64,000 bases of DNA, taken from the NCBI RefSeq assembly GCF_009911795.1, contig NZ_CP047898.1, positions 3,410,001 to 3,474,000 on the forward strand, in the 5' to 3' direction. Made by a program: the position numbers and the translations under genes. The notes beneath the pieces are model-generated. The model saw nothing but the letters and a program-made list of their open reading frames with translations. It did no database searches and had not been told where the DNA came from. Source of the DNA: Pseudarthrobacter psychrotolerans. GTDB lineage: Bacteria; Actinomycetota; Actinomycetes; Actinomycetales; Micrococcaceae. This document shows positions 36,940 to 46,382 of this stretch, piece by piece. Numbering within the stretch: position 1 is the first letter of the stretch; the number at the start of each line of letters is the position of its first letter.

Positions 36940-37833
36940 ATGAGCAACCATCTTCCGCACCCCAACCACGACCGCGGCCTTGAGTTTGACCTGTCCACCA
37001 TGATCAGCCGCCGTTCCCTCGGAATGTTCTTCGGCGCCGGCGGTGCGGCAGCGGCGCTGGCAGCCTGCACCCCCGGCGGGTCAGGCACCACAACCGGTAC
37101 GTCGACGTCGGCCGCCACGGAAAGTGCCTCAGCCACCGCAAGTGCCGCCACCACGACGGCGACTCCCACCGCCAGCCCTACGCTCACCCGGGCGATCGCG
37201 GAGTGCGGCATGGAGATCCCCCAGGAAACAGCAGGTCCTTTCCCGGGTGACGGCTCCAACGGGCCCAACGTCCTGGCAGCCTCGGGGGTGGTGCGGCAGG
37301 ACATCACCGCAAGCTTCGGAACCGGCAGCGGCAACGCCGGGGGCGTGCCGTTGACGTTCACGCTGACCCTTTTGGACAACGCGAACGGCTGCGTGCCCTT
37401 GGCGGGTGCGGCCGTTTACGCCTGGCACTGCGACCGGGATGGCAGGTACTCCATGTATGACTCCGGACTGGCAAACGAAAACTACCTCCGCGGCGTCCAG
37501 GAGGCCGACGCCAGCGGCCAGGTCACCTTTACGTCCATCTTCCCCGGCGCCTATTCCGGGCGCTGGCCGCACATCCACTTCGAGGTGTTCGAGTCCATGA
37601 GCAACGCCACGGCCGCCGGACAGGTGCTGGCTGTGTCGCAGATCGCCCTGACCAAGGCGGCCTGCGACGACGTCTACGCCACTCCCGGCTACGAGGCCAG
37701 TGTCCGCAACATGGCCCGCACCACACTACAGTCGGACAACGTCTTCGGGGACGACGGCGGCATCTACCAGCTGGCCACGATGACAGGATCGGCGTCCACC
37801 GGCTACACCGCCGGGCTCAATGTGACCATCTAG
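36940..37833 (+). CDS. Secreted intradiol dioxygenase-like lipoprotein
   Basis: Protein of 297 residues from ATG 36940. It has a Tat-like signal (ISRRSLGMFFGAGGAAAALA) running into a lipobox (ALAAC), then a Ser/Thr/Ala-rich linker and a catechol/protocatechuate-dioxygenase-like beta domain. Expected Fe(III) ligands are visible: Tyr in AAVYAWHCDRDG, Tyr in PGAYSGRW and the two His of PHIHFEVF. Extracellular members of this family are known in actinobacteria; the substrate is unknown, and no aromatic-degradation genes are nearby. Confidence 0.88.
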   Translation: MSNHLPHPNHDRGLEFDLSTMISRRSLGMFFGAGGAAAALAACTPGGSGTTTGTSTSAATESASATASAATTTATPTASPTLTRAIAECGMEIPQETAGPFPGDGSNGPNVLAASGVVRQDITASFGTGSGNAGGVPLTFTLTLLDNANGCVPLAGAAVYAWHCDRDGRYSMYDSGLANENYLRGVQEADASGQVTFTSIFPGAYSGRWPHIHFEVFESMSNATAAGQVLAVSQIALTKAACDDVYATPGYEASVRNMARTTLQSDNVFGDDGGIYQLATMTGSASTGYTAGLNVTI

Positions 37834-37843
37834 ACTCGGAACC

Positions 37844-39181
37844 ATGCCTTCACCTTCCGCCGCCGCCAGTGCCGTTGACCACATCCAGGACCTGGGCGCG
37901 TACGTCGGCGCATCGCCGTCGAGCTTCCACGCCGTCCACGAGGCCGCCCGGCGGCTGGACGAAGCCCGGTTCACGGGCCTGGACGAGCGGGAGCCCTGGG
38001 CCGGCGGGCCTGGCCGGTTCTACCTGGTCCGCGACGGCGCGCTGATCGCCTGGGCGGTCCCGGACGACGCCGGGCCCACCACCGGGTTCAACATCCTCGG
38101 CGCGCACACGGACTCCCCGTCCTTCAAGCTCAAGCCCAAGCCCACCACCGGCGCGTTCGGCTGGCTGCAGGCCGGCGTGGAGGTTTACGGCGGGCCGCTG
38201 CTCAACTCCTGGCTGGACCGGGAACTGCAACTGGCGGGCCGGCTGGTCATGCTGGACGGCACCGAACACCTCGCCGCCACCGGTCCGATGCTCCGCTTCC
38301 CGCAGTTGGCCATCCACCTTGACCGTGCCGTGAACGACGCCCTGACGCTGGACAAGCAGCGGCACATGAACCCCGTCTGGGGGCTGGGCAACCCGTCCGA
38401 CGTCGACCTCCTGGCGGTTTTGGCGTCGCACGTGTCTGGCGCCGTTTCAGTTGATCCGGCCCGGATCGGAGGGTACGACGTCGTTATCGCAGACACACAG
38501 GCACCTGCGGTTTTCGGGGCCAACGGTGAGTTTTTCGCCTCCGGGCGCCTGGACAACCTTTCCGCGACGCATGCCGGGCTGGCCGCGCTGATCGCGCATT
38601 CTGCTTCTTCCATGGCCGGTGCTGCGGGCGCCGGCGCCCCCATTGCCGTGCTCGCGGCGTTCGACCACGAGGAAATCGGATCCAACTCCCGGTCCGGGGC
38701 CTGCGGACCCATCCTCGAAGACGTGCTCGTGCGGGTCTCCGACGGTCTGGGCGCAACGGCGAGCCAGCGGCGGCAGGCGCTGGCGGCGTCGTTCTGCGTT
38801 TCCGCGGACGCGGGCCATGCCGTCCACCCCAACTACCCGGAGCGGCACGATCCGGCCAACCACCCGGTCCTGAACGGCGGGCCGCTGCTGAAGATCAACG
38901 CCAACCAGCGGTACGCCACCGACGCACAAGGCGCGGCATTCTGGGCCAGGCTGTGCGGGGAGGCGAAGGTGCCGTACCAGGAATTTGTGTCCAACAACGT
39001 GATGCCCTGCGGCTCCACCATTGGCCCCCTGACCGCCACGCGCCTCGGGATCCGGACTGTCGACGTCGGCGTCCCCCTGCTTTCGATGCACTCCGCGCGC
39101 GAGCTCTGCGGCGTGCAGGACCCGCACCGGCTGGCAACGGTCACGCAGCTGTTCTTCCGGACCGCGCACGCTACGTCCTGA
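37844..39181 (+). CDS. M18 family aminopeptidase (aspartyl aminopeptidase-like)
   Basis: Zinc aminopeptidase of 445 residues, the typical length. Metal-ligand motifs: NILGAHTDSPSFKLKP (His and Asp), AAFDHEEIGSNSRSGA (the catalytic Glu-Glu), and HAVHPNYPERHDP. It releases N-terminal acidic residues in characterised relatives. It follows the dioxygenase gene by 10 bases. Its last codons and stop (GCTACGTCCTGA) form the first copy of a 20-bp tandem repeat. Confidence 0.94.
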   Translation: MPSPSAAASAVDHIQDLGAYVGASPSSFHAVHEAARRLDEARFTGLDEREPWAGGPGRFYLVRDGALIAWAVPDDAGPTTGFNILGAHTDSPSFKLKPKPTTGAFGWLQAGVEVYGGPLLNSWLDRELQLAGRLVMLDGTEHLAATGPMLRFPQLAIHLDRAVNDALTLDKQRHMNPVWGLGNPSDVDLLAVLASHVSGAVSVDPARIGGYDVVIADTQAPAVFGANGEFFASGRLDNLSATHAGLAALIAHSASSMAGAAGAGAPIAVLAAFDHEEIGSNSRSGACGPILEDVLVRVSDGLGATASQRRQALAASFCVSADAGHAVHPNYPERHDPANHPVLNGGPLLKINANQRYATDAQGAAFWARLCGEAKVPYQEFVSNNVMPCGSTIGPLTATRLGIRTVDVGVPLLSMHSARELCGVQDPHRLATVTQLFFRTAHATS

Positions 39182-39223
39182 CGGGGCACGCTACGTCCTG
39201 ACGGGGCAGGCTACGTCCTGACG
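39165..39223. repeat. Three-copy 20-bp tandem repeat over the M18 stop codon
   Basis: CTACGTCCTG recurs at 39171, 39191 and 39211 inside a nearly identical 20-bp unit (GCACGCTACGTCCTGACGGG; the third copy has one substitution). The first copy supplies the stop codon of the aminopeptidase gene; the others lie between the convergent genes. Confidence 0.9.
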
Positions 39224-39232
39224 CCGCGCTCG

Positions 39233-39885
39233 CTACAACCGGTAGGGGAAGTACTCACGGTCGATTTCGTGGGCCGGGACGCCCACCCAGGTCTCGCCGT
39301 CGGGGACGTTGCTGAGTACTGCGGCACCCATTCCCACCGTGGCGTAAGCGCCCACGGACGTCCGTTCGCGGACGCTGGAATTCATGCCCAGATAGGCGGC
39401 CCGGCCAATCCTGACTCCGCCCCGAGGGACACTCCGGCGGCGAACGTGGCGAAGTCCGCCACGTCGTCGTCGTGCGTGAATGTCACCGACGGCAAGGCCA
39501 CCACATGCGATCCGAGGGTGACTGAGGCGGTCAACGTCACGTTCCGCAGCAGGATGCTGCCCCGGCCGATCCGGCAGCCTTCCGGGCACTGCACGGACGC
39601 ATCTATGGCCGTTGCGTACCGGGATTCATGCAGGCCCATTGCCGTCAGCCGCTCCACCACGGCCTCCCTCGACCTCCCGGAACCAAGGCAGACCAGCACC
39701 AGGGCGTGGGTGTACTTGGGGGCATCATCAATGGTCCCCAGGACAGGTGCTCCATCCACGGTGACACCCGCGAATTCCCTGTCATCATCGAGCAGCCCCA
39801 CAACGTCGTACTGGCCGCTGCTGCGTACCATTGCCATCACTTCGCGGGCCAGTCCGCTCGCCGCGACCAGAATCAGTTCACTCAT
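39233..39885 (-). CDS. NeuD/PglD-type sugar N-acetyltransferase (single-base frameshift)
   Basis: Left-handed beta-helix acetyltransferase of about 218 residues. The N-terminal Rossmann-like part ([28 protein letters not shown]) is followed by hexapeptide turns, with the probable catalytic His in [12 protein letters not shown]. The frame breaks at the C run 39420-39423 after AAGVSLG; in the -1 frame it continues [20 protein letters not shown] to EYFPYRL. One added base restores a complete protein. The start overlaps the end of the aminotransferase gene (ATGA), so the two form a unit like PglD-PglE or NeuD-type pairs. Confidence 0.88.
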
Positions 39886-41048
39886 GGGACCATTCCGTTG
39901 GCGGCGGCGTGGATCGTGGTGATGACCCGGTTCAGGCTGGCGGTGTCCAATTCGTGGAAGACGGGCAGGATGAGCGTCCTGTTCGTCAGCCGCTCAGTGT
40001 GCCGGAGCTCTGTGTTGCCCGTGTTTCGCCAGCGGTATGCCGGCTGGCGGTGCGCAGCCATGAAGCCGCGCGTGGCCATGATCCCGGCCCTAGCCAGGAG
40101 GGAAAGGAGTTCCTCGCGGCTGGTGGCGAATTCCGGCATGACTTCAACCCAGAAGGACTGGAAGTTTGTGGTGCCGTAGGGCGGGTCGGCCGCGAACCTT
40201 AGGCCGTTCAGGCCCGACAGCCCGGCGACGTATGCCGCCGCGATTTCCCGGCGCCGTTCCATCACCTCGGCAAGCCGCCGCAACTGCACAATCCCGACGG
40301 CGGCCTGCAGGTCAGTCATCCGGTAGTTGAAACCGACCTCAAGATAGACATCCGGCGGGGCAGTCAATGATCCGTGCCGTTCAGTGGCCGAAGCACTGAC
40401 GGCATGCTCCCGCAGCGCCCGAGCCCGCGCTGCCCAGTCCGGCCGGTGCATGGTGAGCATTCCGCCTTCGCCGGTGGTGACGACGTTGCCGGGGTGGAAG
40501 GACCATACCGCAACATCGGCTCCGGTACCGACGGGCCGGCCCTTGTAGCGGGAGCCAACCGCGCAGGCAGCGTCCTCGATCACGGTGATATTGTGCCGGT
40601 CGGCGAGTTCCCTGATGGGGTCCAGGTCCACAGGTACCCCGCCCTGGTCCACCACAATCACCGCCCGGGTGTCCATGGTCAGCGCCGCATGGAGGGTCTC
40701 GGCGGTCACGTTGCCGGTTGCCGGATCGACGTCGCAGAACACCGGACGCGCGCCCACATATGTCACCGCGTTCGCGGTGGCAACAAAGGACAGTGACGGC
40801 ACCACCACGTCGTCGCCGGGTCCGACGCCGGCAACCACCAGCGCCAGGTGCAGCGCCGATGTGCAGTTGGACGTCGCGACGGCGTGACGCACCTGCTGCG
40901 CCTCACTGAACTCCTCCTCGAACTGCTTGACCTTGGGTCCCTGCGCCACGCAGCCGGAGGCGACCACCTCCGCCAGCGCCGTGGCTTCTTCATCACTGAG
41001 CCAGGGCTTCATGACGTTGATCCGGGCAAGGACTGTTTCTGCAGTCAT
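39882..41048 (-). CDS. DegT/DnrJ/EryC1/StrS-family protein (PLP lysine replaced)
   Basis: Sugar aminotransferase fold of 388 residues. N-terminal MKPWLSDEEATALAEVVASG, then SNCTSALHLALVVAGVGPGD and PVFCDVDPATGNVTAETLHA, and VIEDAACAVGSRYKGRPVGT. In the usual SFHPRKxxTTGEGG segment this protein reads SFHPGNVVTTGEGG, so the Lys that binds PLP is Asn. This would normally abolish transamination, unless the base call is wrong or the protein is a non-aminotransferase member. Operonic with the acetyltransferase; the predicted product, if active, is an acetamido sugar nucleotide. Confidence 0.88.
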   Translation of the reverse strand: MTAETVLARINVMKPWLSDEEATALAEVVASGCVAQGPKVKQFEEEFSEAQQVRHAVATSNCTSALHLALVVAGVGPGDDVVVPSLSFVATANAVTYVGARPVFCDVDPATGNVTAETLHAALTMDTRAVIVVDQGGVPVDLDPIRELADRHNITVIEDAACAVGSRYKGRPVGTGADVAVWSFHPGNVVTTGEGGMLTMHRPDWAARARALREHAVSASATERHGSLTAPPDVYLEVGFNYRMTDLQAAVGIVQLRRLAEVMERRREIAAAYVAGLSGLNGLRFAADPPYGTTNFQSFWVEVMPEFATSREELLSLLARAGIMATRGFMAAHRQPAYRWRNTGNTELRHTERLTNRTLILPVFHELDTASLNRVITTIHAAANGMVP

Positions 41049-41199
41049 CGAGCACCAACTTTCCTTGTCTCGGAGATCTCACGTCTTGCCAAATTAGTCT
41101 TGAACTGAGTGCCCCGTCAGTGAAGCGGTGGGGCTTTGTGGGAGCGGTAAGGCAACTGTGCGGAAACTGCGGGTATCTGCATTTGCCCGCTTCTGTGCC

Positions 41200-43905
41200 C
41201 TATAGGACGGGCAGGACGTACGGTTCACGGGTGATGGCTTCCTTGCCGGTGGCGAGGGCCGTCAGTTGGGCACGCGACTCCACCCCAAGCTTCCGGTAGA
41301 TCGCGGTAAGGCGCACTTCCACTGTCCGCACAGAGACGTACAACGAGGCCGCGATTTCCTTGTTGCGCATGCCGCGGGCCACCATTTGCGCCAGCACGCG
41401 TTCGTGGTCGGCGAGCATCAGCATGGCAGGACGGCCGGGGGCGCGTGCGGGATCGGCCCTCTCGGCCAAAAGCAGGGAATCAACGTGTTGTGTCCAGGCA
41501 TCGGCGCCGGCCTCGTCGAACAGCACCTTCGCGCGCAGCAGTCCGTCCCTGGCGCCGCGCAACCGGCCGAAAGCACCCAACCGCTCCGCGTAGCACAGCA
41601 GAGTCCTGGCGCGTTCCAGCACGGAGTCGTGGGAAGTCCCGTTCTGCAGTGCATGGCTGAACAGCTGAAGCGACTGCTCACCATCGGCGAGCATGGCGCG
41701 GCTACGCGCCACCACAGCCACCAGCCAGGGGGACCTCAGACCCACGGAGCGGCTCTCGAGCCTGGCAAGAGCCAACGTGGCTTCGCGGTGCCGGCCCAGC
41801 CTGATCAGGACCTCCACCAGGTCTGCTTCGCAGCGCAGCAATGTGGGATTGCCGAACGCCAGGCCGATCTCCGAGGCGCGGGACAGCTGGGCGAAGGATT
41901 CCGCCAGATTGCCGCGGATCAGGGCGAAGTGGCCCTGGCATGCGGCCAGCCGGGCAGTCAGGACAGGGTGGCTTTCGGCGCCGGAGAAATGTTGTGCCGC
42001 GGTTACGTACTGCCTGGCCTGCGGCTCATCTCCACGGGCGTAGGCCCGCCACACACGGAAGATATGGCGCATTCCGCGAAGGTATTTGGTTTCGGGTTCG
42101 GTGAATTCCAGCTCTTCGATGAGTCGGACGGCGGTCCGGATATTTCCTGCCCGGATCTCGTTGTCAACGGCGAGGCAGGCTGCGGTTTCCCGCCAGATGA
42201 TGTTGCTCGCCGCACTGGAGTTCCGCGCCATCGTGAAGGCCTCTTGGGCAAGCTCGTGGTGCTCGGCGTAGCTGAGGGCGCGGCCCTGCACCAGGAGGGT
42301 GGCCGCGCTTCCGCGCGCTTCGTTGGGGTTGCGGTTCGGACGCTCCGTGTTTCCGCTGACCGCTTCGATCAGGAACCTGGCGCGGTCAGCCATCGCGCGG
42401 CTGCTGCCGGAGGCCGCACCGTGGAACCGTTCGGCCTGCCGGAGGAGGCTGAGCGCGTCTTCCAGCTCCCACCGTTCTGCGTAATAGAGCGAACCGACCG
42501 CCAGCAGGGTGGCAGCGTACGCAGGGTCGTGTTGACCCAACTCCTTAACCAGGCGCAGCATCATGCCGGACCGCACGGCGGCCCCTTGGATGAACTGGAT
42601 TTCGAAGGCGAGTCCGCTCAGCCGGAGCAGCAAGGCTGGGTTGTGCGTCACCGGCTGCGCCCAGCCCAGATATCGCTGGGCGTAGACGAATTCACCCCTG
42701 TTGAACAGCAGACGGGCCACCGTGGCGAGCCGTGCAGCCGTCTCCCCTTCCCCGGGATTGATGGTGAGGGCACGTTCGATGTATTCCACGGCGAAGGAAA
42801 TTTCGCCGGCCCGGATCAGGTCAACGGCCAACCGGAGGAGCCCGGAAGGGGTCTGGGGCTCGAGTGCGATAAAGCTTTGGTGCCACCGTTGTGCGTACGG
42901 GTCGGTCCCGCCGGCCGCTTGGGCTAAGGCACGATGGTTGGCGGTCCGGTGGGCCGGGGTCATGGCCGCGAACACGTAACCTCGGAGCAGTTGGTCCTGG
43001 ATCCGCAGGTACGTGCCGGTCCGGCTGGCCATGCCGCGGGCCAGGAGCTCGTCGATGCCCGGCCAGACTTCGCCGAACACCCTTTCCAGCCCGGCGATAT
43101 CGCTCCGGCGCGAGAGCGATATCAGGTCCAGAACATGCCGCGCGGCCGGAGTGAGGGCACCCACCGCGGCGGCGTACCCGGATTCAAAGCTGTCCGTGCA
43201 AGGGAACGGAATCGGGAGGGCGTGCTTCCCTTCGCCCTGGCGTTGCAGCAGGCAGGTGTAAAGCTCGACGGCGGCAAGCGGGTTCCCCTGGGTTGCTGCG
43301 GCAACCGCGTGGGCCGCCGCCGTCGCGGTCCGGCCCGCCGGAATCGACGCCAGCATCCTGACGGTGTTGTTGTAGTTCAGTGCTTTCAGGCGAAGGACGG
43401 GCAGGCTGGAGTACGGGCTGTCCGGCGACTCTTCACGGATGCTGGCGAAGAGCGTTATGTCTGTGCCGGCCAGGCGGCGGGCAAGGAATCCGATGACGGC
43501 CTGGCTGCCGGGATCCAGCTGCTCTGCATCGTCGATGACGATAACCGTCCGGGAGGACGAGCGCTGATGAAGGCTGTTGAGGAGCATCGAAGAGATGGAA
43601 GGGATGTCCAAGGCGCCGTCCGGGTGGTGCAGCAGTTCGTCGGTGAACTGGTGGAGCACGGGGCACTCGATGCCGTTCAGCAGTGCGGTGAGGCCAGAGA
43701 ACGGCCAGCCGGATTCGCAGGCGCTGGCCCGCAGGAAGATTGTCCGGTACTCGGAGAGGCTCGGAATCTCGGACAGCAGCGCGGATTTACCTATACCGTG
43801 CCCGCCCACAACCACCAGGGCGGACTCCTTCGGACCTCGGATCACGGCGAGGATCCGGTCCAACTCTTTGCTTCGGCCTACTAACGTCATCGGGTCCCCG
43901 TCCAT
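41200..43905 (-). CDS. LuxR-family regulator with N-terminal AAA/NB-type ATPase (LAL-like)
   Basis: Large regulator of 901 residues. Walker A VVGGHGIGKSALLSEI near residue 32, Walker B TVIVIDDAEQLDPGSQAVIG, a helical-repeat middle part (about 330-790, TPR-like), and a C-terminal LuxR HTH (LADHERVLAQMVARGMRNKE, then SLYVSVRTVEVRLTAIYRKL). LAL-type regulators respond to small molecules and often control secondary metabolism or sugar use. Start ATG 43905 or ATG 43890 (MTLVGRSKELDRIL); both are possible. Target genes are unknown; the amino-sugar pair lies downstream on the same strand. Confidence 0.9.
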   Translation of the reverse strand: MDGDPMTLVGRSKELDRILAVIRGPKESALVVVGGHGIGKSALLSEIPSLSEYRTIFLRASACESGWPFSGLTALLNGIECPVLHQFTDELLHHPDGALDIPSISSMLLNSLHQRSSSRTVIVIDDAEQLDPGSQAVIGFLARRLAGTDITLFASIREESPDSPYSSLPVLRLKALNYNNTVRMLASIPAGRTATAAAHAVAAATQGNPLAAVELYTCLLQRQGEGKHALPIPFPCTDSFESGYAAAVGALTPAARHVLDLISLSRRSDIAGLERVFGEVWPGIDELLARGMASRTGTYLRIQDQLLRGYVFAAMTPAHRTANHRALAQAAGGTDPYAQRWHQSFIALEPQTPSGLLRLAVDLIRAGEISFAVEYIERALTINPGEGETAARLATVARLLFNRGEFVYAQRYLGWAQPVTHNPALLLRLSGLAFEIQFIQGAAVRSGMMLRLVKELGQHDPAYAATLLAVGSLYYAERWELEDALSLLRQAERFHGAASGSSRAMADRARFLIEAVSGNTERPNRNPNEARGSAATLLVQGRALSYAEHHELAQEAFTMARNSSAASNIIWRETAACLAVDNEIRAGNIRTAVRLIEELEFTEPETKYLRGMRHIFRVWRAYARGDEPQARQYVTAAQHFSGAESHPVLTARLAACQGHFALIRGNLAESFAQLSRASEIGLAFGNPTLLRCEADLVEVLIRLGRHREATLALARLESRSVGLRSPWLVAVVARSRAMLADGEQSLQLFSHALQNGTSHDSVLERARTLLCYAERLGAFGRLRGARDGLLRAKVLFDEAGADAWTQHVDSLLLAERADPARAPGRPAMLMLADHERVLAQMVARGMRNKEIAASLYVSVRTVEVRLTAIYRKLGVESRAQLTALATGKEAITREPYVLPVL

Positions 43906-44445
43906 CCAAGAAGGAGACCAATGTTGTTAGCGCTTCACGTACTGACGAGGCCCGTCCGGTTGCGTGCATAACCGTGGGGGCCAGCTTCCTGGCCGCGTCG
44001 TTGCGTCCAGCACGGTACCCAGCCGTTGGATAGCAATATAGCCCTCGCTGGATCCGCTGCACCACAGTATTCGCCGCCCTCAACGTCCTAGGTACAGTAC
44101 CTACGAAGGGTCGATTCGTACTTACCAGAGCAACGTGTGCATGCCAGTGCAGGTCCATGAAGGCGCACGCTACAGCAGGCGCAGCGCCTCTTGGTGGCAA
44201 TACGCGTCCTGCATCAGCCGCTTGCGGGTTTTCCACATAGCCCTCAGCCGGCTTCCGCTCCCGGGCCGCGGCGCCTAGCCTTGAGTCAAGCGCGAATCGC
44301 CTATCCGGTCCAAATGCACTAAGATATTGAAGTCTGTGCTGCGCCCTGCCTCCGTTCTGTTGGCCGGGCATCGCACGGCATCGCAAATGAACCTCCTGTT
44401 ACGGAAATGCCGTAACCGCTTAGCCCAAAGGAGGTGGGTTCACAT
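43906..44445. promoter_or_regulatory. Intergenic region upstream of rpsF
   Basis: Divergent spacer of 540 bases between the LuxR-type gene and rpsF with no credible gene. Visible elements: a perfect palindrome TAGGTAC-A-GTACCTA at 44089-44103, a small hairpin GTTACGG-AAATG-CCGTAAC at 44398-44416 in the rpsF leader, and the strong ribosome binding site AAAGGAGG at 44427-44434. The leader hairpin next to the ribosome binding site could take part in ribosomal protein feedback, which is unproven. Confidence 0.5.
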
Positions 44446-44751
44446 ATGCGTCCTTACGAATTGATGGTAATCATCGACCCCGAGGTCGAAGAGCGTACCG
44501 TTGAGCCGTCGCTTCAGAAGTTCCTGAACGTCATCACCAACGATGGTGGCACCATCGAAAAGGTTGACATCTGGGGCCGTCGTCGACTGGCTTACGAAAT
44601 CAAGAAGAAGTCCGAAGGTATCTACGCCGTGGTGAACTTCACCGCCAAGCCGGACACCGCCAAGGAACTTGACCGCCAGCTGTCTCTTAACGAGACCATC
44701 ATGCGCACCAAGATCACCCGCCCCGAAGAGCAGAAGGTTGTTGCTGAGTAA
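44446..44751 (+). CDS. rpsF: 30S ribosomal protein S6
   Basis: Protein of 101 residues, the usual length. [20 protein letters not shown] is the S6 opening, followed by [20 protein letters not shown] and [10 protein letters not shown] chose ATG 44446, 11 bases after AAAGGAGG; the frame is open four codons earlier (GTG 44434), but this start overlaps the ribosome binding site. It heads the conserved rpsF-ssb-rpsR-rplI operon. Confidence 0.97.
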   Translation: MRPYELMVIIDPEVEERTVEPSLQKFLNVITNDGGTIEKVDIWGRRRLAYEIKKKSEGIYAVVNFTAKPDTAKELDRQLSLNETIMRTKITRPEEQKVVAE

Positions 44752-44805
44752 TTTCAGCTCCAATTTTCATTCTTTACCCCGCAGGATCGAACAAGGAGGC
44801 AGTAG

Positions 44806-45399
44806 ATGGCAGGCGAAACCACTATTACGGTCATCGGTAATCTCACCAATGACCCGGAATTGCGGTTCACACCGTCAGGTTCGGCAGTAGCGAACTTCAC
44901 CATCGCTTCCACCCCCCGCACCTTTGACCGCCAGTCCAATGAGTGGAAGGACGGGGAAACCCTGTTCCTCCGCGCAGCGGTATGGCGCGAAGCAGCCGAG
45001 AACGTCGCCGAGTCCCTCACCAAGGGCATGCGCGTCATCGTTTCCGGCCGTTTGAAGAGCCGTTCCTACGAAACAAAAGAAGGCGAAAAGCGCACCGTTA
45101 TTGAGCTCGAAGTCGATGAAATCGGCCCGAGCCTGCGTTACGCCAATGCCAAGGTCAACCGCACCCAGCGCTCCGGCGCTGGGGGTGCCGGAAACGGCGC
45201 GCAGGGTGGCTTCGGCGGCGGAAACAGCGGCGGTGGCTTCGGCGGCGGCAACTCTGGTGGAAACCAGGGCGGCAACTCCGGCGGAGGTTTCGGTGGCGGC
45301 AACCAGCAGGCTGCACAGGAGGATCCCTGGGCAACGCCCGGTGTATCCAACGCAGGCGGCGGCTGGGGCAACGGCCCCGATTCCGAACCTCCCTTCTAA
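44806..45399 (+). CDS. ssb: Single-stranded DNA-binding protein
   Basis: Protein of 197 residues binding ssDNA as a tetramer during replication and repair. N-terminal OB fold ([20 protein letters not shown], then [18 protein letters not shown]) to about residue 115, a Gly/Asn-rich flexible linker ([19 protein letters not shown]), and an acidic C-terminal tip ending DSEPPF, the partner-binding peptide. Located between rpsF and rpsR as in most actinobacteria. Confidence 0.97.
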   Translation: MAGETTITVIGNLTNDPELRFTPSGSAVANFTIASTPRTFDRQSNEWKDGETLFLRAAVWREAAENVAESLTKGMRVIVSGRLKSRSYETKEGEKRTVIELEVDEIGPSLRYANAKVNRTQRSGAGGAGNGAQGGFGGGNSGGGFGGGNSGGNQGGNSGGGFGGGNQQAAQEDPWATPGVSNAGGGWGNGPDSEPPF

Positions 45400-45527
45400 A
45401 CCAATCATTTAGGCCCGACGCCGGGACCGCCGAAGGTGCCGCAACGCACCGGACGTGACTGCCGCCGTCGGACCACCACCATCCCGTGGATCAATATCCA
45501 CGGGCTCCATAGAATAGGAGCTCCACG

Positions 45528-45767
45528 ATGGCTAAGGCTGAACTCCGTAAGCCCAAACCAAAGTCCAACCCCTTGAAGGCCGCTGACATCACTGTCATCG
45601 ACTACAAGGACGTAGCATTGCTGCGCAAGTTCATCTCCGACCGCGGAAAGATCCGCGCCCGTCGCGTCACCGGCGTCACGGTGCAGGAACAGCGCAAAAT
45701 CGCCCAGGCAATCAAGAACGCCCGCGAAGTTGCACTGCTGCCTTACTCCGGCGCTGGCCGCGGTTAG
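45528..45767 (+). CDS. rpsR: 30S ribosomal protein S18
   Basis: Protein of 79 residues. The core is [20 protein letters not shown] followed by [20 protein letters not shown], typical of S18. It lacks N-terminal cysteine ligands (starts [14 protein letters not shown]), so it is the zinc-independent type. Ribosome binding site TAGGAGCT before the ATG. It forms a primary rRNA-binding pair with S6. Confidence 0.96.
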   Translation: MAKAELRKPKPKSNPLKAADITVIDYKDVALLRKFISDRGKIRARRVTGVTVQEQRKIAQAIKNAREVALLPYSGAGRG

Positions 45768-45784
45768 GGAAGGGATTAACTAAC

Positions 45785-46237
45785 ATGGCAAAGCTCATTC
45801 TGACCCACGAAGTAACCGGCCTCGGTGCTGCTGGCGACGTTGTCGAGGTCAAGGACGGTTACGCACGTAACTACCTGCTGCCCCGCAACTTCGCCCTGAC
45901 CTGGTCCAAGGGTGGCGAGAAGCAGGTTGAGTCCATCAAGACTGCCCGCGCCGCCCGCGAGCACGCTTCCCTGGAAGATGCTCAGAAGCAGGCCGCTGCA
46001 CTCTCGGCCAAGCCGGTCAAGCTCGTCGTCAAGGCTGGCGAGACCGGACGCCTGTTCGGCACCGTCAAGCAGGCCGACGTCGCCGACGCTGTTGAGGCCG
46101 CTGGCCTTGGCCGCATCGACAAGCGCAAGGTGGAACTGCCGACTCACATCAAGTCGGTCGGTTCCTACCAGGCCAACGTCCGCCTTCACGCTGACGTTGC
46201 CGCTGTGATCGAGCTCAACGTAGTCGCAGGCAAGTAG
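45785..46237 (+). CDS. rplI: 50S ribosomal protein L9
   Basis: Protein of 150 residues. The N-terminal rRNA-binding domain [20 protein letters not shown] continues [17 protein letters not shown], then a long helix and C-terminal domain with [15 protein letters not shown] and [20 protein letters not shown]. It is the last gene of the operon and is followed by a clear terminator. Confidence 0.97.
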   Translation: MAKLILTHEVTGLGAAGDVVEVKDGYARNYLLPRNFALTWSKGGEKQVESIKTARAAREHASLEDAQKQAAALSAKPVKLVVKAGETGRLFGTVKQADVADAVEAAGLGRIDKRKVELPTHIKSVGSYQANVRLHADVAAVIELNVVAGK

Positions 46238-46267
46238 CCTTTCCGGCTACGCAGTCCTGAACTGCAC

Positions 46268-46308
46268 GAAAACCCCCGTTGCCGTCACCGGCAGCGGGGG
46301 TTTTCTTT
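46268..46308 (+). terminator. Terminator of the rpsF-ssb-rpsR-rplI operon
   Basis: GC-rich hairpin AAAACCCCCG...CGGGGGTTTT (about 46269-46304) with an inner GCCG-TCAC-CGGC stem and a T-rich end (TTTTCTTTT). It begins 31 bases after the rplI stop. Confidence 0.85.
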
Positions 46309-46313
46309 TAACT

Positions 46314-46378
46314 CCAACGCGGGGTCACTTACGGCCCATGTTTTGCCTCCGCATGGGCGCTAAGTGACCCCGCGTTGG
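46314..46378. repeat. Long inverted repeat between convergent genes
   Basis: Perfect 18-base arms CCAACGCGGGGTCACTTA (46314-46331) and its complement (46361-46378), plus an inner perfect 7-base stem GCCCATG/CATGGGC. It ends 4 bases before the stop codon of the DUF1801-like gene, so it may end that transcript, but it also looks like a palindromic repetitive element. Confidence 0.8.
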
Positions 46379-46382
46379 CGTG

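Noticed and set aside
43787..44386. 199-codon minus-strand frame across the LuxR gene start
   Set aside because: Shadow of the regulator gene and spacer, with no recognisable product.
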